A DNA stretch of 64,000 nucleotides from Comamonas avium (GTDB lineage Bacteria > Pseudomonadota > Gammaproteobacteria > Burkholderiales > Burkholderiaceae_C), in the NCBI RefSeq assembly GCF_014836675.1, contig NZ_JACSQK010000001.1:208334-272333 (forward strand). The letters are read 5' to 3'. The position numbers were made by a program, and so were the translations under genes. The first letter of the stretch is position 1. Each line of letters begins with the position of its first letter. Shown here in pieces: positions 45,758 to 55,151 of the stretch. The notes beneath the pieces are model-generated. The model did not search any database. It was not told where the DNA came from and saw nothing but the letters and a program-made list of their open reading frames with translations.

Positions 45758-46259
45758 ACTGGCGTCGCTCGTGTCCCTGTGCTGACGGGCTGAAATGCAC
45801 ATTGACCCGAGCGACAGCACTACGATGCCTCGACTACTGAATCTGACGGCTCAAATGTGATTGATGAGAGCTATTTCGCATCCATGCATTAAATAATGCG
45901 GCAACGCAGTCCTGTAAACGGCCTCAATTAAGAATGCAGTAGGCGCATGACTTGTTCATGAAACGTGATGGCCAACTTCCAACAACCCATCGGGCAGCAG
46001 CTGATAGACACTGTCGGCTGCTCCCTTAAAACCCGTCGTTGGGCAAGTGCCGGCCTTGTTGATGCAATGACCGCTATACAGCCGTGGCCGATAGGTCGTG
46101 AGCCAGCCCTGAACAGCAGCCACCGCGGCACAGCAGATATGTGCTGCCGATGCACGAACGACAGAAACGGGTTGATCTGAGGCTCTTGTCATCGAGCCAC
46201 AACCAGCCATTAGCCATTCCGCCAGCAAACGCACTGAGGTGGGCCCCAGTGGCGCAGCC
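45758..46259. other. Intergenic stretch without a supported gene
   Basis: 502 bases between the convergent acyl-CoA ligase and exporter genes. Short frames on both strands lack ribosome sites and recognisable motifs. No strong terminator hairpin was found. It may be an eroded gene, but I see no family similarity. Confidence 0.6.
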
Positions 46260-47495
46260 CTATGACTTCTTGCGTCGCGTTTCTGGAAGAAAGGCGGTCG
46301 CAATGCCAAGCAGAGGCAGAAAAGAGGTCACTCCATAGACCCACACGATGCCGTGGATGTCTGCCAGGTCACCGAGTGCGGCTGCGCCAATGCCGCCGAC
46401 CCCGAACATCAGTCCAAACATCAGCCCGGATACGAGTCCCACCCGACCGGGTACGGCCTCCTGTGCATAAACCACCAGAGCGGCAAAAGCGGATGACATC
46501 ACCAGGCCGATAACGATGGCGAGGATGCCTGTCCAGACCAGGCCAACGTGCGGTAAAGCGAGTGCGAACGGGGCAACACCAAGGAACGATATCCAAATGA
46601 CGGCCTTACGGCCAATCCGGTCTCCAACAGGTCCGCCGGCGAAAGTACCGGCGGCGACTGAGGCCAGGAACATGAAGAGAAACAGCTGGCTGGACTGGAC
46701 GCTGAGCTCAAAGCGCTCGATCAGGTAGAAGGTGAAGTAGTTGGTGAATGATGCGATGTAGACAAACTTTGCAAACATCAGCACGCAGATGACGGACACC
46801 GCACGTATTACGCCAGCGCGGTCCAGTCCCTCGCCGTGGCTTTTTGACAGAGCCTTGGCTTGGGCTGTTCCGTGCTGACGTACCCAAATTGTGAGTCTAT
46901 ATAGAACGAAGATAGCAACCAGAGCAACCACCATGAACCAGGCCACTGCGGGCTGTCCATAGGGGATGACGATGGCTGCGGTCAGCAGGGGACCTATGGC
47001 CGAGCCGGTGTTGCCGCCCACCTGAAAGGTCGATTGTGCGGTGCCAAAGCGTCCACCCGACGCCAGCCGGGCAATGCGAGAGGCCTCCGGGTGAAAAGTC
47101 GCAGAGCCGACACCCACCACCGCCGCTGCGATCAAAAGCATCTCGTAGGTGCTGGCTGTTGCCAGGAGTGCGATTCCGATGAATGTCATGCCCATGCCTG
47201 ATGGCAGCAGGTAGGGCTTGGGATGCTTGTCTGTGTACAGGCCGATCCAGGGCTGCAGTAGCGAAGCCGTCACTTGATAGACCAGGGCGATGATTCCGAT
47301 CTGCCCAAAGCTCAAGGCAAAGCTTTGCTTGAGCATAGGGAAGATCGAAGGCAGCATGGCCTGGATCATGTCGTTGAGAAGGTGGGCAAAGGCAGCGCCA
47401 CCCACAATAGGCAGGAGAAAGCCTTGCGGCTTAGCTTCAGGAGTCACCACTGGAGTTGCATCCGAGGAAGCGATAGTTGCGGTTTGAACGGTCAT
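46260..47495 (-). CDS. fsr: MFS exporter, fosmidomycin-resistance (Fsr) family
   Basis: 411 residues, twelve membrane segments. Diagnostic Fsr stretches: AHLLNDMIQAMLPSIFPMLK, SFGQIGIIALVYQVTASLLQP and TFHPEASRIARLASGG (trimmed), FQVGGNTGSAIGPLL. Proton-driven efflux of fosmidomycin and related compounds is the known role in E. coli; natural substrates are uncertain. Divergent from an AraC regulator 114 nt away, which probably controls it. Confidence 0.88.
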   Translation of the reverse strand: MTVQTATIASSDATPVVTPEAKPQGFLLPIVGGAAFAHLLNDMIQAMLPSIFPMLKQSFALSFGQIGIIALVYQVTASLLQPWIGLYTDKHPKPYLLPSGMGMTFIGIALLATASTYEMLLIAAAVVGVGSATFHPEASRIARLASGGRFGTAQSTFQVGGNTGSAIGPLLTAAIVIPYGQPAVAWFMVVALVAIFVLYRLTIWVRQHGTAQAKALSKSHGEGLDRAGVIRAVSVICVLMFAKFVYIASFTNYFTFYLIERFELSVQSSQLFLFMFLASVAAGTFAGGPVGDRIGRKAVIWISFLGVAPFALALPHVGLVWTGILAIVIGLVMSSAFAALVVYAQEAVPGRVGLVSGLMFGLMFGVGGIGAAALGDLADIHGIVWVYGVTSFLPLLGIATAFLPETRRKKS

Positions 47496-47563
47496 TGAGA
47501 TACGGGGCAGGGCGATGGCGCTGATCTGTTAAGAGGCAGAACTTTGAGATTACGGGTTTGCTA

Positions 47564-47591
47564 ATTGGCTGTCGCGCGCTCATCTGCCAAT
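47564..47591. promoter_or_regulatory. Inverted repeat between fsr and araC
   Basis: ATTGGC (47564-47569) and GCCAAT (47586-47591), within the motif CTAATTGGC, which recurs twice downstream of araC. Likely binding site of the AraC regulator on the divergent promoters. Confidence 0.5.
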
Positions 47592-47609
47592 ACCTGTAGA
47601 GTTTCTGCC

Positions 47610-48383
47610 ATGACCCCGCACCCATCCCATAAGCACAAGCAGTACGACGACATGGCCTGGCCGGTCGTGGTCATGGAAAACAGGTGGCCGGCAGGTATGT
47701 CCACGGGCTGGCATTTCCATCCCAAGGGGCAGCTTCTCTACGCTACTGAGGGGGTGATGATCGTACACACCGATGCCGGGTCCTGGATTGTTTCGCCCAA
47801 CAGAGCGCTCTGGATGACCACAGGCCTGAGGCATAACGTCACGATGGTTGGTGACGTGTTGATGCGCACGGCGTATATCGATGTTGAGAAGGTCTTGATC
47901 TTGCCGGGGGAGAGCAGCGTCATCAACGTCTCTCCTTTGCTGCGCGAACTGCTCGTGGAGGCGGTTGGCATTAATTTTCGCGTCGAACCGAAGGGCCGTG
48001 ACGCACGGCTTCTCGAATTGCTGATTGATGAGATTCGCGTCTCAACGACCTTGCCGCTGCACCTGCCAATGCCCAGTCACGAGCGGCTTCGCACCATCTG
48101 CGACAAGCTCTGTGCAAACCCATCGAATTCCTTCAGCGCTGCCCAATGGGTAGCATCGATTCATGTTGCAGAGCGAACGTTGCACCGGTTATTTATGAAA
48201 GAAACCGGCATGACTTTTGCCCAGTGGCGCGAGCAGGCCAGGTTGGTTCACGCGCTGCGTGGGATTGCTGCGGGTGACAAGGTGATCAATGTGGCGCTTG
48301 ACTGCGGTTATGGCAGTGCCAGCTCTTTTGCCGCTATGTTTCGCCGATATTTTGGGGCCTCGCCTTCGAGCTTCTATCAGTAA
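47610..48383 (+). CDS. AraC-family regulator (NimR-like)
   Basis: 257 residues from the ATG at 47610. An N-terminal cupin domain (GWHFHPKGQLLYATEGVM) is followed by two helix-turn-helix motifs: AQWVASIHVAERTLHRLF and NVALDCGYGSASSFAAMFRR. This cupin-AraC layout (as in NimR/YeaM) commonly controls a divergent MFS exporter, here fsr. A start at 47565 is possible but overlaps the repeat element. Confidence 0.85.
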   Translation: MTPHPSHKHKQYDDMAWPVVVMENRWPAGMSTGWHFHPKGQLLYATEGVMIVHTDAGSWIVSPNRALWMTTGLRHNVTMVGDVLMRTAYIDVEKVLILPGESSVINVSPLLRELLVEAVGINFRVEPKGRDARLLELLIDEIRVSTTLPLHLPMPSHERLRTICDKLCANPSNSFSAAQWVASIHVAERTLHRLFMKETGMTFAQWREQARLVHALRGIAAGDKVINVALDCGYGSASSFAAMFRRYFGASPSSFYQ

Positions 48384-48439
48384 CAGTGCCAAGTTAAAAA
48401 GTTGTCACTTGGGTGTGTACTGTTGACGAACTGGCATCT

Positions 48440-48464
48440 GCTAATTGGCAGTTGTTAATTGGCC
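48440..48464. repeat. Two direct copies of TAATTGGC downstream of araC
   Basis: GCTAATTGGC (48440-48449) and GTTAATTGGCC (48454-48464) repeat the element found before araC. The 48384-48634 region has no gene; these copies may be a second binding site of the regulator. Confidence 0.5.
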
Positions 48465-48634
48465 TCTGTTTATAGGCTGCAACTGTCCAGATCCAGGAGC
48501 GATTAAGTCCTGGCCACAAGGTCTGTGCACGCCTGAGCTACCTAGATTGCAGCCTGCTCTTCGTGGTCTTTGGCAAAGCTCGATCAGGTACTCTTATGTG
48601 AATAAATGATTGAAAACAGCCATGCATACCCACT

Positions 48635-49552
48635 TCACGCGTGGGATGCGGATATTTGATCTATCTGCATTGAAGTTGCAGCCTCTTGGCATATCCAGTC
48701 CATGAAAGCTTTCACCTCTGGCCGTGTAGCCGCACCGGGGCGAGTTACCAAGTAGTAAGCAAATCTCGCAGGCCAGGGCTTATCCAGAACCTGCACAAGT
48801 CGTCCCGCTTCAATCTCGCTGCGGGCATAGGCTTGCGCAACCAGTGCTAAACCTTGTCCGGCCTCCGCAGCCCGGATGAGTAGAAATTCATCTTCAAATG
48901 CACTGCCTCGTTCGGCTCGTGGGTCTTCGTGTACGCCATGCGCGTTGAGCCAAAGCGCCCAATCAGCACGGTCACTGTCGTGGAGCAGTGGAAAGCGCAG
49001 GCAGTCGGCAGCATCTGTGATCGATTCTTGCTGATCTTTCAAAAAAGCAGGGGATGCAACGGGTACGAGTACCGGCGCCATTAGGTGCATGACATCAAGG
49101 CCGGGATAGTTGCCCAGCCCATGGCGCAGTGCAATATCTACACGAGCTCGTCGCAAATCCACCAGCTCAGAGGTGGCTTCCACGCGCACTTCTATATCAG
49201 GGTTATGTTGCTTGAAGCGTCCTAGTCGAGGAACTAGCCAGGAAGCCGCAAATGTAGCCACGGTACTGACCGTGAGGCTTTTTCTGCTTGTAGTGGCTTC
49301 CAAGGTGTCCACGGCCTTGTCAATTTGCAGGAATGCCTCCAACAGCTTGGGGTAGACGCTTGCACCGGCTTTGGTAAGACGCATACCCAGACGTTCGCGC
49401 TCCAGCAGGACTACGCCCAGCCTGTCTTCCAGTAATCGAATCTGTTGGCTGACCGCCCCGGGAGTGACGTGCAATGCCTGGGCTGCGGCCTTGACGCTTC
49501 CGCGCTGTCCGACTTCGACAAACGTGCGCAGAGCTTGTAATGGGTATGTCAT
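48635..49552 (-). CDS. LysR-family transcriptional regulator (GcvA-like)
   Basis: 305 residues. N-terminal winged helix LQALRTFVEVGQRGSVKAAA then LHVTPGAVSQQIRLLEDRLG; the effector domain has the GcvA-like VDIALRHGLGNYPG and EAGQGLALVAQAYAR segments. Divergent from gst with two matching palindromes in the 112-bp intergenic region, so it should regulate gst-LLM and itself. Confidence 0.88.
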   Translation of the reverse strand: MTYPLQALRTFVEVGQRGSVKAAAQALHVTPGAVSQQIRLLEDRLGVVLLERERLGMRLTKAGASVYPKLLEAFLQIDKAVDTLEATTSRKSLTVSTVATFAASWLVPRLGRFKQHNPDIEVRVEATSELVDLRRARVDIALRHGLGNYPGLDVMHLMAPVLVPVASPAFLKDQQESITDAADCLRFPLLHDSDRADWALWLNAHGVHEDPRAERGSAFEDEFLLIRAAEAGQGLALVAQAYARSEIEAGRLVQVLDKPWPARFAYYLVTRPGAATRPEVKAFMDWICQEAATSMQIDQISASHA

Positions 49553-49557
49553 GTTGA

Positions 49558-49574
49558 ATTTAGTTTTGCTAAAT
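49558..49574. promoter_or_regulatory. LysR-type operator proximal to lysR
   Basis: ATTTAG-TTTTG-CTAAAT, a perfect 6-bp inverted repeat of the T-N11-A class, 6 nt upstream of the lysR start codon. Confidence 0.7.
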
Positions 49575-49646
49575 ACAAAAGGTAGAAATCATCGCTTTTC
49601 TAACCATTAAATAAGAAGAAAAATGCGAACTGTCGATTAATTTCTA

Positions 49647-49662
49647 ATTTAGTTTATCTAAA
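49647..49662. promoter_or_regulatory. LysR-type operator proximal to gst
   Basis: TTTAG-TTTAT-CTAAA repeats the same palindrome and ends 2 nt before the gst ATG, over its ribosome-binding region, which otherwise lacks a Shine-Dalgarno. Confidence 0.7.
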
Positions 49663-49664
49663 AA

Positions 49665-50288
49665 ATGTTGCATCTTTATACCGACAGTTCTCCGAATGGG
49701 TTCAAGGTAACCATTGCGCTTGAAGAGCTTTCATTGCCGTACAGCCTTCACCACGTGCGTATCGATGAAGGCGATCATCAACAACCAGACTTTCTTGCCC
49801 TGAATCCGCATGGCCGCATTCCGGTGCTCACGGATAGCGATACAGGCGTTGTTCTTTTCGAGTCGGCAGCCATCTTGCTTTACCTGTCAGAAAGGACGGG
49901 GAAACTGTTGCCTCAGAACGCACGCGCACGCTGGGAAGCCATCAAGTGGTTGCAGTTCCATGCGTCCAGCGTTGGCCCGCTGCTGGGCCAGCGTGTGTAC
50001 TTTGAGCTGTTTGCAAATGCGCCTATTGCAGAGGCTATAGACCGCTATCGAAACCTCACGCAAGAGATGTTTGCAGTGCTAGACCGTCTGCTGGCCAATC
50101 GCCCCTATCTGGCAGGGGAGGACTATTCGATTGCAGATATCGCTCATTTTGGCTGGATGCACATTGCACAAATCGTCCATTTCGACTTCAGTCAGTACCG
50201 TCACTTGAGTGAATGGTATGCGCGCATCGGGGCTCGAGCCGCAGTGCAAAAAGGCATCACGCTGCCAGCACCGGCAACTGGCGCATGA
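49665..50288 (+). CDS. Glutathione S-transferase (Nu/YghU-like)
   Basis: 207 residues. Thioredoxin-fold half with LYTDSSPNGFKVTIALEEL (key S/N near residue 11, as in Nu-class/YfcG enzymes), cis-Pro GRIPVLTD and ESAAILLYL; helical half with AGEDYSIADIAHFGW, a typical GST N-capping box. Cytoplasmic. Its TGA overlaps the start of the flavin-type oxidoreductase gene, implying joint function, for example desulfurising or detoxifying the same compound. Confidence 0.88.
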   Translation: MLHLYTDSSPNGFKVTIALEELSLPYSLHHVRIDEGDHQQPDFLALNPHGRIPVLTDSDTGVVLFESAAILLYLSERTGKLLPQNARARWEAIKWLQFHASSVGPLLGQRVYFELFANAPIAEAIDRYRNLTQEMFAVLDRLLANRPYLAGEDYSIADIAHFGWMHIAQIVHFDFSQYRHLSEWYARIGARAAVQKGITLPAPATGA

Positions 50289-51349
50289 ACATCAATCAGA
50301 CCTATCCAGAAATGACCAATTCACATTTTTCTGCGCGCACGCGTGGCGCGCCCTGTGCCGCTTTTTATGCACACCCGGGCTACACACGCATGTTCGCTGC
50401 GGATCGGCTGACTGTGGGAATCTTCTTGCCGTTGCGAAGCTACCAAGGAGACATGGCTGTGCTTGCGGGTCAGGCGCATCTGGTCACTGAAATCGATAGA
50501 CATGGTTTTGCCGCAGTGTGGGTGCGAGATGTACCTTTGTTTGATCCATCTTTTGGAGATGCGGGACAGGTTTTTGACCCGTTCACCTACCTTGCTTTCC
50601 TGGCTGCAAACACCAAGCATGTGGCTTTGGCAACAGGTAGTGCCGTCATCTCTTTGCGTCATCCCATTGACTTGGCGAAAGCAGCTGCCACGATTGATCA
50701 GTTGTCTGGTGGGCGCTTGGTGATGGGTGTGGCCTCGGGTGACAGGCCTATGGAGTTTCCCGCGTATGGACTTGAGCATGCTGCCAGGGCCGATCGATTT
50801 GCTCAGGCGCTCTCCTATATGCGGCAACTGACACAGACCGGGCTTTTGTCCATTGATTCCCCGCTAGGGCACTTCAAGGGGGCAGAGTTCCTGCCAAAAC
50901 CTGTGGCAGGGTCCATACCGCTGGTTGTCACGGGTTCATCAGGTCAATCGCTGTCCTGGATTGCAGAGCACGCAGACGGCTGGTTAACTTACCCCAATGA
51001 GACGCATACCCCGAGAGGGCCGCAACATTTGGCGGAAAAAATTCGTGCTTGGCGAAACCTCATTGCAGATGGTGCGTTTCGTCCGCACATGACCAATGAG
51101 TGGATCGATCTTGTCGATGACCCCGAGCACCCTCGCACGCCTTTGCACGGGGGTTATGTGTTGCGAACAGGGCGTAACGGTCTGATCACACTGCTCCAAG
51201 AGTGGCAGGCTGCTGGTGTTAATCATGCAGCACTGGGTATTCAGTTTTCTCAGCGCCCTGCTGCGGAAGTACTTGATGAGCTGGCCAAGGAGGTGCTGCC
51301 GCATTTCCCATCCCATCAGGGGGCTCGTGCATCGGCAGTCACCTGGTAA
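50285..51349 (+). CDS. Luciferase-like monooxygenase (LLM class flavin oxidoreductase)
   Basis: 354 residues from the ATG at 50285, which overlaps the gst stop as ATGA. Bacterial-luciferase TIM-barrel fold with FAAVWVRDVPLFDP, LATGSAVISLRHPIDLAKAAAT (trimmed) and GGRLVMGVASGD, the flavin-phosphate region. Uses FMNH2 or F420 analogues. Partner of the upstream GST under the LysR regulator. Substrate unknown. Confidence 0.86.
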   Translation: MNINQTYPEMTNSHFSARTRGAPCAAFYAHPGYTRMFAADRLTVGIFLPLRSYQGDMAVLAGQAHLVTEIDRHGFAAVWVRDVPLFDPSFGDAGQVFDPFTYLAFLAANTKHVALATGSAVISLRHPIDLAKAAATIDQLSGGRLVMGVASGDRPMEFPAYGLEHAARADRFAQALSYMRQLTQTGLLSIDSPLGHFKGAEFLPKPVAGSIPLVVTGSSGQSLSWIAEHADGWLTYPNETHTPRGPQHLAEKIRAWRNLIADGAFRPHMTNEWIDLVDDPEHPRTPLHGGYVLRTGRNGLITLLQEWQAAGVNHAALGIQFSQRPAAEVLDELAKEVLPHFPSHQGARASAVTW

Positions 51350-51384
51350 ATGCTTGAGCACGGCCATACAGCAAAGGAGGCGTT

Positions 51385-51861
51385 ATGAATATTTGTGACC
51401 CAGTGGTGGAGGGTGTCCAGGTGCGGCAAGTGCAACCACACGATCAAACGCAATGGATGCATCTTTACCGCCAGTACGCGCACTTTTATGGTGTGCCCAT
51501 GAGCGATGCAATATTGGAGCGCACTTGGTCGTGGCTTTTAGACCCTATGCATCCGTTGGAAGGGCTCGTCGCTGAGTCTGCAGGGCAGCGCCTGACTGGA
51601 TTGGCTCACTTTCGTGCATGCCCGGAGCCACTGATGGCCCAGGAAGTGGGGTACCTCGATGACCTTTTCGTTTTGCACGATCACAGAGGCCTGGGCATCG
51701 GGCAGTGTTTGATGATGAACATCGATGCCATTGCGCGCGAACGAGGCTGGCCCCTGGTGCGCTGGGTCACTTCGGATGCCAATACCCAGGCACGCCACCT
51801 CTACGATAAGCTTGCCCAGTTGACCTCATGGGTCACTTACGACCTGGATACTCAGAGATAG
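51385..51861 (+). CDS. GNAT-family N-acetyltransferase
   Basis: 158 residues; AAAGGAGG 5 nt before the ATG. Acetyl-CoA loop DHRGLGIGQCLM (near residue 95, the R/QxxGxG motif A) preceded by VGYLDDLFVL. Follows the LLM gene by 35 nt and may share its operon. Substrate unknown. Confidence 0.83.
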   Translation: MNICDPVVEGVQVRQVQPHDQTQWMHLYRQYAHFYGVPMSDAILERTWSWLLDPMHPLEGLVAESAGQRLTGLAHFRACPEPLMAQEVGYLDDLFVLHDHRGLGIGQCLMMNIDAIARERGWPLVRWVTSDANTQARHLYDKLAQLTSWVTYDLDTQR

Positions 51862-52032
51862 GCGGGGCGCAGATGCCATGCTGTTTGCTGGCCCGGCCTG
51901 CATCACAGTCCGAAGTCTGAATACTTCTGCCAATGATTGCTCTGTGGCTTTACGCCGATGGCCTGACACCCTGCCTTATGCTTGCCGCAACGCTACCCCA
52001 CACTTGGATTGGTGCCTGCACCATTGACTGCC

Positions 52033-52506
52033 ATGACAGATATCCGCTTTGCCCGTTTCCCTGATGATCTTGACTCGGTGCTCTGCATTTTCCGGGAGTA
52101 TGTGGCCAGTCCCGCCGCCAACTTGGACTTTCAAGACTTTGAATCCGAGTTCGCATCCTTGCCAGGAAAATACGCTGCACCCGAAGGCTGTGTTCTGCTG
52201 GCTTGGAAGAACGGTCAGCCCGTGGGATGCGCTGCGCTGCGTCGTGTAGATGCCCAAGTGGCAGAGATGAAGCGCGTCTATGTGCGGCCTGCAGTGCGTG
52301 GTGAAAGCCTGGGGCGCCGATTGGTGGAGGGTATTTTGGAGTCTGCGCGGCAGGCTGGCTACGCCCGCATCTGCCTGGATGTGCTGCCCGAGTTTCAGGC
52401 AGCGCAGCGGCTTTACGAGTCGCTGGGGTTTGCAGATGCGGCGCCCGTAAGTTTCAATCCTGTGCCGGGGACTCGGTATCTTGGACTGAACCTCAAAGAG
52501 CGGTAA
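52033..52506 (+). CDS. GNAT-family N-acetyltransferase
   Basis: 157 residues from the ATG at 52033 (frame open from 51982). Motif A is AVRGESLGRRLVEG (near residue 88) after MKRVYVRP; motif B region YARICLDVLPEFQAAQRLYE. Standalone; substrate unknown. It is the second GNAT in a row but not a tandem duplicate. Confidence 0.83.
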   Translation: MTDIRFARFPDDLDSVLCIFREYVASPAANLDFQDFESEFASLPGKYAAPEGCVLLAWKNGQPVGCAALRRVDAQVAEMKRVYVRPAVRGESLGRRLVEGILESARQAGYARICLDVLPEFQAAQRLYESLGFADAAPVSFNPVPGTRYLGLNLKER

Positions 52507-52626
52507 ATCTGACGACCGATCGAGACGGCCATGCAAGAACAAGGCGTGGATATTCCCGTTTGACCGGCCACAGGCTGTCCATGCTCGATCCTTTGAGCCA
52601 TCTCTAACTTTTTCCCCTTTGCGCTC

Positions 52627-54999
52627 GTGCTCACCCAACAACTCCAAGGATTCATCCTGACCCGCAACTGGCGAGATACGGCAGCGGGTACCGAAGTCGA
52701 GTACTGGCTGGCCACGCAGGCAGGCCCCTTGAAAGTCCTGCTGACAGGGCAGACGTCCGTAGCATTTGTAGAGGCCAGACACAAAGCTGTGGTGCAGGCA
52801 CAGCTCTTTAGCATGCCGGATGTGACGTTGCGTGAGCTGGGGCTCAAGAGCTTTCAGCAAGAGCCAGTTCTGGGGGTGTACTCCAAAAAATTCCGTCAAC
52901 TGGGGCGGCTGGCACGCGCACTTCAGCGCCAGGGGGTTGCTTTGCTTGAAGCCGATGTGCGCCCGCATGAACGCTATCTGATGGAGCGTTTCATCACTGC
53001 GAGTGTGACGATTCAAGGAGGGCGGCTAGAAAACTCCGTGTGCGTCGACTGCAAGCTCCTGCCTGCACCGGATTACAGGCCACATTTGAAAGTCGTTTCG
53101 CTGGATATCGAAACCAGCCAGCACCAGGAGCTTTATTCCATTGCGCTGGATGGCATGGCGGAGCGCGTCGTTTTCATGCTTGGTGAGCAGCCCTGCGAGC
53201 CTGTTGAATCCACCAACTTTGCGTTGCGCTATTACTCAAGCCGTAAAGCGATGATTGAGTCTCTCAACGAATGGTTTGAGCGCAATGACCCTGACGTCAT
53301 CATCGGGTGGAACGTTGTTCAGTTTGACCTGCGTGTTTTGCAAAAAACAGCAGATGATGCGCAAACACCCCTTTTATTAGGGCGCGAGCGCCAACCTATC
53401 GCATGGCGTACCCATCCTGGCAAACAGGAATATCTCTTCGCCCCCATGCCAGGCCGGGTAGTCATTGACGGCATCGAAGCGCTCAGAGCCGCGATTTGGA
53501 GCTTTCCCTCTTTCAGTCTTGAAAATGTCTCGCAGCAACTCCTTGGCGAGGGTAAGGACATTGGCGATGAGTACGACAAGATGGCAGAAATCGAGCGGCG
53601 CTATCAGGAGGACAAGCCTGCTCTCGCCGTTTACAACATCCGCGATTGCGAGCTGGTTCTGCGCATTTTCGAGAAAGCGAATTTGCTGCCTTTTGCCATG
53701 GAGCGTGCACATACGACAGGTTTGCAGCTCGACCATTTTGGTGGATCTATCGCCGCTTTCAGCCACCACTACCTGCCGCGCATGCACCGCTTGGGCTATG
53801 TAGCACCCAATGTGGGGGAGATTCAGGGCAAGTCGTCTCCGGGTGGCTATGTCATGGATTCCAAACCCGGCTTCTACGATTCAGTTTTGGTTCTGGACTA
53901 CAAAAGTCTCTACCCCTCCATTATTCGAACCTACCTTGTGGACCCGGTGGGTCTTGTCGAAGGCTCACGTGCAAGTGAGCCTGGGAAACCTGTCAAGGGG
54001 CCGATGGATACCCTGTTCTCAAGGGATAAGCATTGCTTGCCGGGGATTGTGACTACGCTTTGGCAGGCACGTGATGAGGCTAAACGCAATAAAAACGAGC
54101 CTTTGTCGCAGGCGCTGAAGCTGGTGATGAATTCTTTTGCCGGGGTGCTGGGGGCATCAGAGTGCCGCTTCTTTAACCCCAGGTTAATTTCTGCGATCAC
54201 CTTGCGCGGCCATGAGATGGTGAAGGTCACCCGTGACTTTGTAGAAAAGCGAGGCTACCAGGCGATTTACGGTGACACGGACTCTATTTTTATCTGGCTA
54301 AGACGTAGCCATACTGACGAGCAGGCACGCGCTGTAGCGGCTGACCTTGTCAGCGATATCAATGCGTGGTGGTCGCAGACTTTGATGCAAGAGCAGGGCT
54401 TGGAGAGTTTTCTTGAAATCGAGTTCGACACGCATTACAAGAAGTTCTTCATGCCGACAATCCGGGGCTCGGATATTGGCAGCAAGAAGAGGTATGCGGG
54501 CCTGTGCAGCGATGAAGAGGGCAAGGAAGCGATGGTTTTTCGTGGTCTGGAGATGGCGCGAAGCGACTGGACACCTTTGGCTCGCCAATTCCAGGAGGGC
54601 TTGCTTTCACGCGTTTTTCAAGGAACCCCTTATCAACAATACATAGCCGAGTACGTGCATTCCACTCTGGCTGGTCATAAGGTTGATTCGCTGATCTATA
54701 GAAAGCGCCTGCGACACAGACTCGATGCCTATGTGACGAATGTGCCCCCGCAAGTGAGGGCAGCCCGCATTGCTGATGCATACAACGTACGTCTGGGGCG
54801 GCCCGCACAGTATCAAAACGGGGGCTGGATCCGATACGTCATGACCCAAAACGGCCCCGAGCCACTGGAGGCTCGCAGTTCACCAATTGACTACGATCAC
54901 TATCTGACAAAGCAGCTTCAGCCAATTGCAGATGCCATCTTGGTGCCGCTGGGCGACAGCTTTACAGCGTTGACGTCGCCCCAAAAAAATCTCTTTTAG
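52627..54999 (+). CDS. polB: DNA polymerase II (family B)
   Basis: 790 residues from a GTG (E. coli Pol II has 783). Exonuclease motif LDIETS (Asp160, Glu162) and WNVVQFDLRVL; polymerase motifs DYKSLYPSI (motif A), KLVMNSFAGVLG (motif B) and YGDTDSIFIW (motif C, Asp550/552). SOS-associated repair and replication-restart polymerase. I saw no clear CTG-N10-CAG LexA box in the 120 bases upstream. The catalytic set is intact. Confidence 0.93.
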   Translation: MLTQQLQGFILTRNWRDTAAGTEVEYWLATQAGPLKVLLTGQTSVAFVEARHKAVVQAQLFSMPDVTLRELGLKSFQQEPVLGVYSKKFRQLGRLARALQRQGVALLEADVRPHERYLMERFITASVTIQGGRLENSVCVDCKLLPAPDYRPHLKVVSLDIETSQHQELYSIALDGMAERVVFMLGEQPCEPVESTNFALRYYSSRKAMIESLNEWFERNDPDVIIGWNVVQFDLRVLQKTADDAQTPLLLGRERQPIAWRTHPGKQEYLFAPMPGRVVIDGIEALRAAIWSFPSFSLENVSQQLLGEGKDIGDEYDKMAEIERRYQEDKPALAVYNIRDCELVLRIFEKANLLPFAMERAHTTGLQLDHFGGSIAAFSHHYLPRMHRLGYVAPNVGEIQGKSSPGGYVMDSKPGFYDSVLVLDYKSLYPSIIRTYLVDPVGLVEGSRASEPGKPVKGPMDTLFSRDKHCLPGIVTTLWQARDEAKRNKNEPLSQALKLVMNSFAGVLGASECRFFNPRLISAITLRGHEMVKVTRDFVEKRGYQAIYGDTDSIFIWLRRSHTDEQARAVAADLVSDINAWWSQTLMQEQGLESFLEIEFDTHYKKFFMPTIRGSDIGSKKRYAGLCSDEEGKEAMVFRGLEMARSDWTPLARQFQEGLLSRVFQGTPYQQYIAEYVHSTLAGHKVDSLIYRKRLRHRLDAYVTNVPPQVRAARIADAYNVRLGRPAQYQNGGWIRYVMTQNGPEPLEARSSPIDYDHYLTKQLQPIADAILVPLGDSFTALTSPQKNLF

Positions 55000-55151
55000 C
55001 GAATGGATTGCCCCTGATCGGTCCACATCGAATGTGTCAGCTTTAAAAAATCAAAGCTAGCAGCAATCGATGATCAATCACTCATGCCCAATCGATTGAT
55101 AAGGCATGAGGTATCAGCGAAGTACGGGGCGTTGTCTCAAGCGACTGCGGC

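Noticed and set aside
52507..52626. LexA (SOS) box before polB
   Set aside because: No CTG-N10-CAG arrangement found in this stretch.
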